Positions 1 through 9,170 of a stretch of DNA of 64,000 bases are shown one piece after another. The position numbers and the translations under genes were made by a program. Source of the stretch: Massilia antarctica. Lineage in GTDB: Bacteria; Pseudomonadota; Gammaproteobacteria; Burkholderiales; Burkholderiaceae_D. The notes beneath the pieces are model-generated. The model saw only the letters and a program-made list of their open reading frames with translations. It searched no databases and was not told the DNA's origin. How positions within the stretch are numbered: position 1 is the first letter of the stretch; each line of letters begins with the position of its first letter. The stretch lies in assembly GCF_015689335.1 (NCBI RefSeq), contig NZ_CP065053.1, positions 6,820,001 through 6,884,000 on the forward strand, in the 5' to 3' direction.

Positions 1-536
1 CTGAGCCATTCGAAACCGGCCTCCGCGCAGTCGGCGAAACGCGCCGCACTGTGCACGCCATGCGCCAGGTGTGGACCGAACAGGGCCAAGACCTGGTATT
101 TGCCGCCGCGTACCACCGGCAAGCCGGCGCTGCAGTCGAGCGCGACCGCGCGCAAGGCGGGCGGCAGCTTGACCCCGTCGGCCGGCTGGCCGTCGACCAG
201 CACGCGGTAGCCCTGGTCGTGCAGCGCCAGCACGTGCTTGAGCGCCGCCTCGGCGCCGAGCGCGCCGGCATCGATGGCGAAGATCACGCGGTGCGGCGGC
301 ATCAGCGCCAGCAATGCCGGCGTCAGTACGGCGGGCGAAGCGAGGTGCAGGATGCAGTCGAGCGGCGCGATGGCGGTGAGCAGGTCGGGCGCGCCGAACA
401 CGGCATGCAGGGCGGCGGCCTGGTCAAGGCCGGGGCCGCAGCTCATGCGCACGCTCAGCGCCAGCCACTCGTTTTGCGCGTTGGCCGCCGCTTGCATTTC
501 TACCAACGGGAACGGTGTTGTGTCGAAGGCAGCCAT
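1..536 (-). CDS. EAL-like/HDOD-type signalling protein, N-terminal part (cut by window edge)
   Basis: A continuous frame of about 178 codons reads from an ATG at 534-536 to the window start with no stop. It begins MAAFDTTPFPLVEMQ. It continues with hydrophobic strand-like segments such as PAVLTPALLALMPPHRVIFA and HDQGYRVLVDG, which look like the TIM-barrel-like N-terminal half of the EAL/HDOD two-domain proteins common in Massilia relatives. The C-terminal HDOD half would lie outside the window, so the family call rests on general resemblance only. No strong ribosome binding site is visible before the ATG. It is transcribed away from the response regulator region. Certain: a coding frame on this strand. 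Uncertain: its exact family. Confidence 0.55.
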   Translation of the reverse strand, partial: MAAFDTTPFPLVEMQAAANAQNEWLALSVRMSCGPGLDQAAALHAVFGAPDLLTAIAPLDCILHLASPAVLTPALLALMPPHRVIFAIDAGALGAEAALKHVLALHDQGYRVLVDGQPADGVKLPPALRAVALDCSAGLPVVRGGKYQVLALFGPHLAHGVHSAARFADCAEAGFEWL

Positions 537-605
537 CGGCATCTTTGAATTAGGGGGGGTTCGGTAATCTTAGTTGAGTTAATGATCCGAGGCAACCACT
601 TCGTA

Positions 606-657
606 CCTCACGTAAGTGCCTCACGTAAGTGCCTCACGTAAGTGCCTCACGTACGTG
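606..657. repeat. 13-bp tandem repeat, four copies
   Basis: Four adjacent 13-bp units of CCTCACGTAAGTG start at 606, 619, 632 and 645. The last unit has one change, giving CACGTACGTG, a perfect palindrome. The array lies in the 173-bp gap between the start of the HDOD-like gene and the 3' end of the response regulator. It could be a binding array controlling the HDOD-like gene, or a slippage-prone minisatellite. Confidence 0.85.
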
Positions 658-709
658 GTGCCTGCAATAGCAGTTCGCCATCATTATTTCGCGTCAATGC
701 AAAAGGATA

Positions 710-1339
710 CTAGCTTCCTTCAAAACGTGCGTGCTGCACGGCGTATCGGATCAATTCGGCCTGGCCTTCGATGCCCAGTTTGCGCTTGATGTTGAGCCGG
801 TGCGTCTCCACCGTGCGGACCGACAGGTCGAGCGCGCGCGCGATCTGCTTGTTCGACTGGCCGCCGGCCAGTTGTTGCAGCACTTCGTGTTCGCGCGCCG
901 ATAACTGCTTATCTTGTACATTCGGGCGGGCCAGCTGGCGCGCCAGCGCGGCGCTGTAGTAAATACCGCCGGACATCACCGTTTCGATGGCCAACACGAT
1001 ATCCTTGCCGGGCGCATCCTTGAGCACGTAGCCGCGCGCGCCGGCCTGCATGGCCTGGCTGACGTATTCGATCTTGTCGTGCATCGACAGGATCAGCACG
1101 GCGATGGCCGGGTAGCGCAGGCGGAACTGGGCGGTGGCGTCGATGCCGCTCAGGCCGCGCATATTGATGTCCATCAGCACCAGGTCGATGGCATGCTCGC
1201 CGGCCTGGCGCAAGGCTTCCTCGCCGCCATCGGCTTCGGCCACTACGCGAAAGTGCGGCACCGCCTCCAAGCGCGCGCGCAAGCCGTCGCGCACCAGCGG
1301 ATGGTCGTCGACCAGCAGGATGTGAATGAGGTCGGTCAT
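710..1339 (-). CDS. NarL/LuxR-type response regulator
   Basis: 209-residue two-domain response regulator. The N-terminal receiver starts MTDLIHILLVDDHPLVRDG, with the acidic pair at residues 11-12, the phospho-acceptor Asp57 in LVLMDINM and the conserved Lys in LKDAP. The C-terminal LuxR-type helix-turn-helix (LSAREHEVLQQLAGGQSNKQIA) would bind DNA. The ATG at 1337-1339 overlaps the end of the upstream histidine kinase gene by 4 bp, so the pair is translationally coupled and is its cognate regulator. A longer in-frame extension has no receiver homology and was rejected. The nearby divergent cstA gene is the obvious target. Family certain, target inferred. Confidence 0.93.
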   Translation of the reverse strand: MTDLIHILLVDDHPLVRDGLRARLEAVPHFRVVAEADGGEEALRQAGEHAIDLVLMDINMRGLSGIDATAQFRLRYPAIAVLILSMHDKIEYVSQAMQAGARGYVLKDAPGKDIVLAIETVMSGGIYYSAALARQLARPNVQDKQLSAREHEVLQQLAGGQSNKQIARALDLSVRTVETHRLNIKRKLGIEGQAELIRYAVQHARFEGS

Positions 1340-2709
1340 GAGCGCCTGGCGGTGGGTGGAAGCGGAACCGAAGCCTGCACCGTGGTGCCTGCCGGGGACG
1401 AGGTGATGACGAGCTGGCCGCCGATGGCGTCCATGCGCTCCATCATGTTGCGCAGGCCGATGCCGCGCTTGGGGTGGATGGCGACCTTGGCCGCGTCGAA
1501 CCCGGCGCCGTCGTCGGCGATGGTGAGCGTGACGCAACCGTTTTCGCATGCCAGGGTGATCCCGACCTGATGCGCGCCGGCATGGCGTTCGATATTGGTC
1601 AGCGCTTCCTGGGCGATGCGGAACAGCACCGTGTTGGCCACGTCAAGCAGGCCGTCGCTGGCGCCGCGCGCCAGGAAACGCACCGGCAAGGCGCTGTTCT
1701 GGGTCGCTTCGTGCGCCAGGTGGTCGAGCGCGGCGGCCAGCCCCAGGTCGTCGAGAATGGCCGGGCGCAGGTTGTGCGAGATGCGCCGCACTTCGCCCAG
1801 CACATCGTTGAGCTGGCCGGCGGTATGCTCGAAACTCGTACGCGCCTTCTGCTGCTGGGCCGCGTCGCCGCCGAGACGGATCACGCCCGCCTCGATCTGC
1901 AGCTTGATCGAGACCAGCCACTGGCTGATACCGTCGTGCAGGTCGCGCGACAGGCGCGCCCGCTCCTGCTCCTGCGACTCGACCACGCGCTGGGCCAGCA
2001 CCTTGAGCTTGGCGTCGGCCACGCGCAGCTCGCTGATATTCAAGGCCAGCCCGGAACTGGCCACCACCAGCGCGCTGACAATGGCCAGCACGGCGATCCA
2101 CAGCAGGGTGCCCTGGATATTGCGCGACTGCTGGGCGTCGATCTTGGCCAGGGCGGCATCGACGTCATCGAGATAAATGCCGGTGCCCAGCATCCAGCCC
2201 CAGTTTTCCATCGGAATCACATAACCGAGCTTGGGCGCCGGCTTGTTGATCGAGGGCTTGGCCCAGATGTAGCGCTGCAGCCCGCCGCCGGACTTGGCGC
2301 GCGCGATCAGGCGCTGGATGGTCGGTTCGCCATTGACGTCGCGCATGTCCCACAGGTTGCGCCCCACCAGTTCCGGCTGGCGCGGATGCATCAGGCTATT
2401 GCCCTGGTAATCGTAGACAAAGAAATAGCCATCGTCACCGTAGCTCAGGGTCGACAGGATGCGCTTGGCCTCGTCCAGGGTGGCCTGGTCGCGCTTGCCG
2501 GAATTGACCAGATGCGCCACCGAGCGGGTGGCCAGCTCCACGTAGTGCTTGAGTTCGGCTTCCTTGCTGGCCAGGTAGGCTTGCTGGATGGTGTCGCGTT
2601 GCTGCTGGGCCAGGGTGATGGCTTGATGGCGCACGAACAGCGCGATCGTGCACAGCGCCAGGATCAGCGGCGTGATCGCGAGAAAGATGACCTTTTGCCT
2701 TAGTTTCAT
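1336..2709 (-). CDS. Cache-domain NarX-type sensor histidine kinase
   Basis: 457-residue membrane sensor kinase. TM1 lies at about 8-26. A periplasmic single-Cache domain at about 30-195 contains YGDDGYFFVYDYQG and MLGTGIYLDDVDAAL. TM2 is at about 201-223. A HisKA_3 dimerisation helix follows, with phospho-accepting His258 in SRDLHDGISQWL, then a HATPase domain with an N box (EALTNIERHA) and G boxes (DDGAGFD, RGIGLRNMMERM). Small Cache domains commonly bind carboxylates. With cstA divergent next door, a pyruvate-like or peptide-related ligand is an attractive inference but not shown. The ATG at 2707-2709 was chosen because the hydrophobic N-terminus starts there; upstream codons are basic and featureless. 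Confidence 0.92.
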   Translation of the reverse strand: MKLRQKVIFLAITPLILALCTIALFVRHQAITLAQQQRDTIQQAYLASKEAELKHYVELATRSVAHLVNSGKRDQATLDEAKRILSTLSYGDDGYFFVYDYQGNSLMHPRQPELVGRNLWDMRDVNGEPTIQRLIARAKSGGGLQRYIWAKPSINKPAPKLGYVIPMENWGWMLGTGIYLDDVDAALAKIDAQQSRNIQGTLLWIAVLAIVSALVVASSGLALNISELRVADAKLKVLAQRVVESQEQERARLSRDLHDGISQWLVSIKLQIEAGVIRLGGDAAQQQKARTSFEHTAGQLNDVLGEVRRISHNLRPAILDDLGLAAALDHLAHEATQNSALPVRFLARGASDGLLDVANTVLFRIAQEALTNIERHAGAHQVGITLACENGCVTLTIADDGAGFDAAKVAIHPKRGIGLRNMMERMDAIGGQLVITSSPAGTTVQASVPLPPTARRS

Positions 2710-2780
2710 GCAGCGCCCGGCCCGCCGTTGACGGCTTTGTGAAATGAGCCACATTCTACGTCGCTTCGGCCGCGGCTGCT

Positions 2781-2808
2781 TACGTAGTAATACGTATTGC
2801 TCTGCGTA
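2781..2808. promoter_or_regulatory. candidate operator: spaced TACGTA half-sites between kinase and cstA
   Basis: The divergent intergenic region holds TACGTA at 2781-2786 and again at 2791-2796, one helical turn apart. A related TGCGTA follows at 2803-2808. Self-complementary hexamers at about 10-bp phasing are what a dimeric LuxR-type regulator could bind. The location between the two-component genes and cstA fits, but binding is inference. Confidence 0.4.
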
Positions 2809-2928
2809 GTGGTGCGCTTGCCCGGCGGAACGTCCCATTCGATACTGATTCACCTTGTGCGGAGTCAAAAACCGGCTGTGACCGGTCAACCGGCATGGAC
2901 CATAAAAAAACATCTTGGAGGAGTCACC

Positions 2929-4992
2929 ATGAAACGTCTGTCAAGCCAGCTCGGCTGGGCCGGGCTGTCGATCTTCGGCGCTTGCGCGCTCGGCTACATC
3001 GCGCTCAGGCGCGGCGAAGCCATCAATGCAATCTGGATCGTCGCCGCTGCGCTCTGCGTGTACCTGATCGCCTACCGCTTCTATAGCCAGTTTATCGCCG
3101 ACAAGGTGCTCGGGCTCGACCCCAAGCGCCAGACCCCGGCCTACAAGTTCAACGATGGCCTCGACTACGTTCCCACCAATAAATACGTGCTGTTCGGCCA
3201 CCATTTCGCCGCCATCGCCGGCGCCGGCCCCCTGGTTGGCCCGGTACTGGCCGCGCAGATGGGTTACCTGCCCGGCATGATGTGGATCCTGGCCGGCGTG
3301 GTGCTGGCCGGCGCGGTGCAGGATTTTATTATCCTGTTCATTTCCACGCGCCGCGACGGCCGTTCGCTCGGCGACCTGATCAAATCGGAACTGGGCGACA
3401 TTCCCGGCGTGATCGCCCTGCTCGGCACCTTCATGATCATGGTCATCATTCTCGCCGTGCTGGCCCTGATCGTGGTCAAGGCCCTGACCGGCTCGCCGTG
3501 GGGCAGCTTCACCGTCATGGCCACCATTCCCATCGCCCTGTTCATGGGCGTGTACTCGCGCTACGTGCGGGTCGGGCGCATCGGCGAAGTGTCCCTGATC
3601 GGCTTCGTGCTGCTGATGCTGGCCATCACCGGCGGCCAGTATGTGCAGGAAAACGCCGTGCTCGGCCCCATGTTTACCTTCACCGGCACCGAACTGACCT
3701 GGATGCTGATCGGCTACGGCTTCGTCGCTTCCGTGATTCCCGTCTGGCTGCTGCTGGCGCCACGCGACTACCTGTCGACCTTCCTGAAGATCGGCACCAT
3801 CATGGGCCTGGCGATCGGCATCCTGATCGTCGCGCCGGACCTGAAAATGCCGGCCGTGACCAAGTTCATCGATGGCAGCGGCCCGGTCTGGTCGGGCAGC
3901 CTGTTCCCCTTCCTGTTCATTACCATCGCCTGCGGCGCGGTGTCCGGCTTCCACGCCCTCATTTCCTCCGGCACCACGCCGAAGATGATTGAAAACGAGC
4001 AACATGCGCGCTTCATCGGTTACGGCGCGATGCTGATGGAATCGTTCGTCGCCATCATGGCGCTGGTGGCCGCCTCGACCATCGAGCCCGGCATTTACTT
4101 TGCGATGAACAGCCCGGCCGCGCTGCTCGGCACGACGGCCGAATCGGCGGCCGCGGCCGTAACGCAGATGGGCTTTGTCATCACCCCCGAGATGCTGATC
4201 CAGACCGCCAAGGATGTCGGCGAACACAGCATCATTTCGCGCGCCGGCGGCGCCCCGACCCTGGCGGTGGGCATGGCGAATATTTTGTCGAACGTCATCG
4301 GCGGCAAGACCATGATGGCCTTCTGGTACCACTTCGCGATCCTGTTCGAAGCCCTGTTCATCCTCACGGCGGTGGACGCCGGCACCCGCGCCGGGCGCTT
4401 CATGCTGCAGGACTTGCTGGGCACCTTCGCGCCGTCCCTCAAGCGCACCGAATCGATCCCGGCCAACCTGATCGCCACCTCGCTGTGCGTGGCGGCCTGG
4501 GGCTACTTCCTGTACCAGGGCGTGGCCGATCCGCTGGGCGGCATCAACACCTTGTGGCCGCTGTTCGGCATCGCCAACCAGATGCTGGCCGGGATCGCCC
4601 TGATCCTCGCCACCTGCGTGCTGTTCAAGATGAAGCGCGCCAGATACGCCTGGGTCACCATGGTCCCGACCGCCTGGCTGCTGGCCTGCACCCTGACCGC
4701 CGGCTGGCAAAAGATTTTCCACGACAACGTGCGCATCGGCTTCCTGGCCCACGCGAAAAAGTTTCAGGCAGCAATCGACCAGGGCAGCGTGCTGGCGCCG
4801 GCCAAGTCGATGGCGCAGATGCACCAGATCGTGTTCAACGATGTCCTCGATGCGTCGCTGGCGGGCTTCTTCATGTTCGTGGTGCTGTCGGTGCTGGTGT
4901 TCGGTGTGCGCACGGTGCTCAAGGCGCGCGCCGCTGCCGCGCCGAGCTCGCAGGAAACCGCCTTCGTCGCCAACGCGGCCACACTGGCATGA
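2929..4992 (+). CDS. cstA: CstA-family carbon starvation / peptide-pyruvate transporter
   Basis: 687-residue polytopic inner-membrane protein of the CstA family, whose members import peptides or pyruvate under nutrient limitation. Visible signatures are the N-terminal [37 protein letters not shown], the hydrophobic segments throughout, and [15 protein letters not shown] in the middle. Length matches the family. The ATG at 2929 follows TTGGAGGAG at ideal spacing, and the 44 codons upstream in frame look non-coding. The downstream ybdD-like gene overlaps its stop codon. The gene is divergent from a two-component system that is the likely regulator. It is therefore comparable in layout to transporter/sensor pairs such as BtsT/BtsSR, although that sensor belongs to another kinase class. 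Confidence 0.95.
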   Translation: MKRLSSQLGWAGLSIFGACALGYIALRRGEAINAIWIVAAALCVYLIAYRFYSQFIADKVLGLDPKRQTPAYKFNDGLDYVPTNKYVLFGHHFAAIAGAGPLVGPVLAAQMGYLPGMMWILAGVVLAGAVQDFIILFISTRRDGRSLGDLIKSELGDIPGVIALLGTFMIMVIILAVLALIVVKALTGSPWGSFTVMATIPIALFMGVYSRYVRVGRIGEVSLIGFVLLMLAITGGQYVQENAVLGPMFTFTGTELTWMLIGYGFVASVIPVWLLLAPRDYLSTFLKIGTIMGLAIGILIVAPDLKMPAVTKFIDGSGPVWSGSLFPFLFITIACGAVSGFHALISSGTTPKMIENEQHARFIGYGAMLMESFVAIMALVAASTIEPGIYFAMNSPAALLGTTAESAAAAVTQMGFVITPEMLIQTAKDVGEHSIISRAGGAPTLAVGMANILSNVIGGKTMMAFWYHFAILFEALFILTAVDAGTRAGRFMLQDLLGTFAPSLKRTESIPANLIATSLCVAAWGYFLYQGVADPLGGINTLWPLFGIANQMLAGIALILATCVLFKMKRARYAWVTMVPTAWLLACTLTAGWQKIFHDNVRIGFLAHAKKFQAAIDQGSVLAPAKSMAQMHQIVFNDVLDASLAGFFMFVVLSVLVFGVRTVLKARAAAAPSSQETAFVANAATLA

Positions 4993-5216
4993 GCATGTTC
5001 AGCACCCTGCTCGATGCCGGGCGCGATCTGGCCCAGGCCGGCCGCTACCTCGGGCAAAGCATGCGCCTGATGGTCGGCCTGCCCGAGTACGACACCTACG
5101 TGGCGCACATGGAGGCGACCCATCCGGACCAGCCGATGATGAGCTACGAAGCCTTCTTCCGCGAGCGCCAGGAAGCGCGTTATGGCGGCGCGGGCAAGCG
5201 CGGCGGGTGTTGCTGA
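4989..5216 (+). CDS. YbdD/YjiX-family small protein
   Basis: 75-residue cytoplasmic protein of the YbdD/YjiX (DUF466) family, almost always encoded directly after a CstA-type transporter. Typical residues are [40 protein letters not shown] and a Gly/Cys-rich tail ending GKRGGCC. The ATG overlaps the cstA stop codon, so translation is coupled. The biochemical role is unknown; co-conservation suggests it assists the transporter. A longer in-frame reading into cstA is an artefact of the overlap. Confidence 0.92.
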   Translation: MSMFSTLLDAGRDLAQAGRYLGQSMRLMVGLPEYDTYVAHMEATHPDQPMMSYEAFFRERQEARYGGAGKRGGCC

Positions 5217-5239
5217 CAGGCCGCAGGGGGACGGCAACA

Positions 5240-5266
5240 GGGACGCTTCGGCGTCCCTTGCTCTTT
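5240..5266 (+). terminator. Rho-independent terminator after cstA-ybdD
   Basis: A 7-bp stem GGGACGC/GCGTCCC is closed by a TTCG tetraloop (5240-5257) and followed by TTGCTCTTT. It lies 23 bp after the ybdD stop and fits the end of the operon. Confidence 0.75.
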
Positions 5267-5358
5267 GCGCGCCTCGACCCGGGCCAGGGTACGCCGCCAC
5301 GAATGTCAGGGTCGGGCCGGGCAAGCGAACGGAACGCAACCCGACCAACAAGCATTTG

Positions 5359-5988
5359 TTACGATGGAACGACGGAATCGGGCTCCAGAGGCGCGAGCCT
5401 GGACAAGTCTGATCGCGCGGCGCGAAGCGCCAACATATTGTCCTGCATGGCGCGCGAGCGGAGGCCCTTGATGCGCGAGGAAAGCGCGATTCTTGTGTCG
5501 GCTTTGGCGCGCGCCGCACTGGCCATGCGGGCGACCAGTTCCTGGAGGTCATTGACCGACAGAATTCGATGAAATTGCTGATCCTTGCTGATGAAGACAA
5601 GCGAATTACGCTTGCGGGCCAGCAGTTCGATGACATTGTTCAGCGTTCCGGTGCTCATGCCATCCCATATCATCAGCCCCAGGTCGGCCGCGTTTGCCAT
5701 CGCCACGTCTTTTGCTGTGAAGTAGGCACGGGAGTGTTTCGCATGGTAGGTCGTGACCTGGCACACAGGCCAGCCGCCGAAGTTATTGCGGGGCAAGTCG
5801 CCGCTGCAGTAGACCGTGACCTTCGGGGCGCCCTGATCGAACAGGAACTGCTGGATGGCGCTGTCCGCGCCGTCCGCATCGCCGACGATCACGTCGTAAT
5901 TCATCGATAAAATATTCATCATGCGCACCTGCACTTCGTCGTGCAGATGCCTGATCTTGATCGACCCCGCGAGAAATACCGTTGTCAT
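5359..5988 (-). CDS. SLOG-like Rossmann-fold protein
   Basis: 209-residue soluble protein starting MTTVFLAGSIKIRHLHDE. The pattern recalls the SLOG/LOG/DprA-like nucleotide-binding superfamily. It has a first strand ending in AGS, a second strand followed by an acidic loop (VIVGDADGADSAIQQFL), and a later loop WDGMSTGTLNNVIELLARK resembling the distal ligand-binding loop. Such proteins bind or process nucleotides or nucleotide-derived signals, and some belong to defence systems. The C-terminal 60 residues are basic and without recognised motif. The ATG at 5986-5988 has GGAGG ten bases upstream, which decides against the longer frame. It stands alone, with no obvious effector partner. Function unknown. 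Confidence 0.6.
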   Translation of the reverse strand: MTTVFLAGSIKIRHLHDEVQVRMMNILSMNYDVIVGDADGADSAIQQFLFDQGAPKVTVYCSGDLPRNNFGGWPVCQVTTYHAKHSRAYFTAKDVAMANAADLGLMIWDGMSTGTLNNVIELLARKRNSLVFISKDQQFHRILSVNDLQELVARMASAARAKADTRIALSSRIKGLRSRAMQDNMLALRAARSDLSRLAPLEPDSVVPS

Positions 5989-6225
5989 CTTGGGCGCCTC
6001 CAAGTTAATGCCGCCACGTAAGCATGTCAATCTCCTGCTCAAGCTTGGGGGCACCGGTCGTCACCCGCCGGACGCCACCGGCACCAATGCAGCTCCACCT
6101 GTCGCATTTTTTGACACCGCCCCGGCACCTTTGTTCCTTGTCAAAGTCGTGCCAGATCAATCCCCGTATATTTTTCCTGCGGGACATATTTCCCGGATCT
6201 CACCACCATCTGCCGGGTCGTCCCC

Positions 6226-9168
6226 ATGCTGAACTTTGAACGCTCAAGCCTGAACAAGAAACTGACGATCATTTCGTTCCTGTCGACCGGCACCGCGCTG
6301 TTCTTTGTCTTCATCGCCTTCGCCGTCACCTCGGTCCTGGGCCACCGCAAGGATGAAGGCATGCAGCTATCCTCCTTCGCGGGCGTGATCGGCACCAACA
6401 GCGTCGACGCCCTGATGTTCAACGACCGCGATCAAGCCACGGCCACCTTGTCCGCGCTCAAGGCCAAGGTCGAAATTTCCAACGCGGTCTTGTTCGACCG
6501 CAAAGGCAAGCTGTTCGCCCGCTATGTGCGCAACGCCCAGGCCGAACCGGAACCGAGCGCGCCGGAAATGAACCTCGACGAAGACGTGCTGGCCGAGGCG
6601 ACCCGCCAGGGCAGCCGCTTCTGGTCCAGCCGCATGCGCCTGTACCGCCCGGTCATCAACGCCAACTACCAGGTCGGCATCGTCATGATCGAAGCCGACC
6701 TGACCCTGATGTGGCTCGACATCCTCAAGAGCCTGGGCGTGATCGCCGCCGCCATGAGCGGTTCGCTGCTGATGTCGCTGATGCTGGCCAGCCGCTTCAA
6801 GGCCAGCATCGCCGACCCGGTGGCCAAACTGATCAACGCGGCGCAAAAGGTCTCGGCCAGCCAGAACTACAACCTGCGCATCGCCCACGAGCGCACCGAC
6901 GAAATGGGCACCTTGATCGACAGCTTCAACGCGATGCTGGCCCAGATCGAAGGACGCGGCGCCGCCCTCACCCACCACCGCGACGAACTCGAACGCCAGG
7001 TCAGCGTGCGCACCGAGCAGCTGGAAAAGGCCAAGAACGCGGCCGAAGCGGCCAGCCGTGCCAAGAGCGCCTTCCTGGCCACCATGAGCCATGAAATCCG
7101 CACCCCCATGAATGGCGTGCTCGGCATGACCGAAATGCTGCTCAGCACCGCCCTTAACGACACCCAGCGCAACTACACCAAGCTGGTCAAGCGCTCCGGC
7201 GAACACTTGCTGGTGATCATCAACGACATCCTCGATTTTTCCAAGATCGAGGCCGGCAAGCTGTCGATCGAGTACATCAACTTCAACCTGTGGGATTTGC
7301 TCGACGACATCAATACCATTTACACCCCGCAAGCCCAGGCCAAGGGCATCGCGCTCGACTTTGCGATCGCCAACGATATTCCGATCGCCATCTGTGGCGA
7401 CCCCAACCGCCTGCGCCAGATCATGGCTAACCTGATCGGCAACGCGCTCAAGTTCACCGACCGCGGCCAGATCCTGGCCAAGGTCGATGTCGAAACCGAG
7501 GACGGCGCCAGCGTCGGCCTGCGCTTCGAGGTGCACGATACCGGCATCGGCGTCTCGCGCGAAGCGCGCAGCCGGATCTTCGATGCCTTTTCCCAGGCCG
7601 ACAGTTCGACCACGCGCAAATATGGCGGCACCGGACTCGGCCTGGCCATTTCGCGCCAGCTGGTCGAACTGATGGGCGGCACGATCGGGGTCGACAACGC
7701 CCCCACCCAGGGCTCGATCTTCTGGTTCACGGTCAGCTTCGACAAGCGCCGGGTCGACCCCAACATGCTCGACGCCAGCCTGCGCATGACCGAGGGCATG
7801 CGCGTGCTGATCGTCGACGAACAGGCCGACAGCCGCGCCAGCCTGGAACACCAGCTGGCCGAGTGGCAGGTCGCCAGCGACAGCGCGGTGTCGGCGCGCG
7901 ACGCGGTCGACCGCCTGCTGGCCGCGTCCCACGCCGGGCGCCCGTACGAAGTGGCGATCATCGACATGGACCTGGAGCGCACCAGCGGGCTGTCGCTGGC
8001 GGCCGGCATCAAGGGCGACCCCGCCACCAGCGCCACCCGCATCATGCTCATCAGCGACAACCGCCTGGCGGCCGATCCGGTGCAGCGGCGCGACGCTGGC
8101 GTGGCCTACCAGTTGATCAAACCGGCGCGCGCGGCCGACCTGTTCGAATGCATCATGACGCGCCCGCGCGGCAAGCCGGCCGTTTCCCTGGTACCGGCGC
8201 CGGCGGCGCATGCGCCGCTCGCGCCGGCCGGGCGCAAGCTGCGGCGCCAGCGCGTGCTGCTGGCCGAGGATAACCCGGTCAACGTCGAAGTGGCCACCGC
8301 CATGCTCGACTCGCTCGGCCTGGGCGTGTACTGCGCGCGCAACGGCGCCGAAGCGCTGGCCGCCGCCCGCACCGACGGCTACGACGTGGTGCTGATGGAT
8401 TGCCAGATGCCGGTGATGGACGGCTTTGCCGCCACCGCCGAAATCCGCCGCCACGAACGCGAATGCGGACGCGCGCGCACCCTGCCCATCATCGCCATTA
8501 CCGCCAACGCGCTGCAGGGCGACCAGGAAGCCTGCCTCGCGGCCGGGATGGACGATTACCTGAGCAAGCCATTCAGCCAGCAGGAGCTGGCCGCCGTGCT
8601 GGGACGCTGGATCGCGCTGCCGCTGGCCACCAGTGCGATCCACGGCGGCGCGGCGATGGCGCCGCCGCCGGCCGCGCCACCCCCGCCCGCGCCGCCGGCC
8701 GTACGCACCGATGCCGCACCGCGCCAGGCCGGACCGCATGACGCCGTGCTGCGCGAGGTCGAGCCAAGGCCGCCTGGCGCGCGCCTGCCCGCCACGCCGG
8801 GCGCGCTGCAGCGCGACGTGATCAACCGCCACGCGCTCGAAAACATCCGGGCGCTGAGCAAGGAGCGCGGCGACGCGCTGGTGCAAAAAGTGATTGCGGC
8901 GTACGTCGACGACACGCCGCAGCACCTGCGCACCTTACGCCAGGCCATCACCGGACTCGATCCCGGCAACCTGCGCAAAGTCGCGCACAGTCTCAAATCG
9001 AGCAGCGCCAACGTCGGCGCCGAAACCCTGGCGCAGATGTGCAAAGACATGGAAACGCTGGGCCGCACCGATACCACCGAAGGCGCGTCCGGCATCCTTA
9101 CCGACATGGAGCGGGAATTCCAGGCCGTGTGCCACTCGCTCAATGCCCTCCTAGAGAAGGAACATTAA
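6226..9168 (+). CDS. BarA-like hybrid sensor histidine kinase with two receivers and HPt
   Basis: 980-residue unorthodox kinase. TM1 is at about 13-38, a periplasmic CHASE8-like sensor at about 40-160, TM2 at about 165-187, and HAMP at about 188-245. A coiled linker leads to HisKA with His289 in [15 protein letters not shown], then HATPase ([21 protein letters not shown]). Receiver 1 starts [12 protein letters not shown] and keeps its acceptor in IIDMDL. Receiver 2 starts [11 protein letters not shown], with [11 protein letters not shown] and the Lys in YLSKPF. A Pro/Ala-rich linker of about 50 residues precedes a C-terminal HPt domain with [11 protein letters not shown]. This allows an internal four-step phosphorelay. 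The next gene follows after 2 bp and encodes a receiver-GGDEF-EAL protein, the likely relay output (inference). Confidence 0.93.
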   Translation: MLNFERSSLNKKLTIISFLSTGTALFFVFIAFAVTSVLGHRKDEGMQLSSFAGVIGTNSVDALMFNDRDQATATLSALKAKVEISNAVLFDRKGKLFARYVRNAQAEPEPSAPEMNLDEDVLAEATRQGSRFWSSRMRLYRPVINANYQVGIVMIEADLTLMWLDILKSLGVIAAAMSGSLLMSLMLASRFKASIADPVAKLINAAQKVSASQNYNLRIAHERTDEMGTLIDSFNAMLAQIEGRGAALTHHRDELERQVSVRTEQLEKAKNAAEAASRAKSAFLATMSHEIRTPMNGVLGMTEMLLSTALNDTQRNYTKLVKRSGEHLLVIINDILDFSKIEAGKLSIEYINFNLWDLLDDINTIYTPQAQAKGIALDFAIANDIPIAICGDPNRLRQIMANLIGNALKFTDRGQILAKVDVETEDGASVGLRFEVHDTGIGVSREARSRIFDAFSQADSSTTRKYGGTGLGLAISRQLVELMGGTIGVDNAPTQGSIFWFTVSFDKRRVDPNMLDASLRMTEGMRVLIVDEQADSRASLEHQLAEWQVASDSAVSARDAVDRLLAASHAGRPYEVAIIDMDLERTSGLSLAAGIKGDPATSATRIMLISDNRLAADPVQRRDAGVAYQLIKPARAADLFECIMTRPRGKPAVSLVPAPAAHAPLAPAGRKLRRQRVLLAEDNPVNVEVATAMLDSLGLGVYCARNGAEALAAARTDGYDVVLMDCQMPVMDGFAATAEIRRHERECGRARTLPIIAITANALQGDQEACLAAGMDDYLSKPFSQQELAAVLGRWIALPLATSAIHGGAAMAPPPAAPPPPAPPAVRTDAAPRQAGPHDAVLREVEPRPPGARLPATPGALQRDVINRHALENIRALSKERGDALVQKVIAAYVDDTPQHLRTLRQAITGLDPGNLRKVAHSLKSSSANVGAETLAQMCKDMETLGRTDTTEGASGILTDMEREFQAVCHSLNALLEKEH

Positions 9169-9170
9169 AA

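Noticed and set aside
606..657. CRISPR-like array
   Set aside because: The units are directly adjacent 13-mers with no spacers and no cas genes nearby.
2941..4824. 627-codon minus-strand frame inside cstA
   Set aside because: Low-complexity Asp/Gly/His composition and no start context; it is a shadow of the membrane-protein coding strand.
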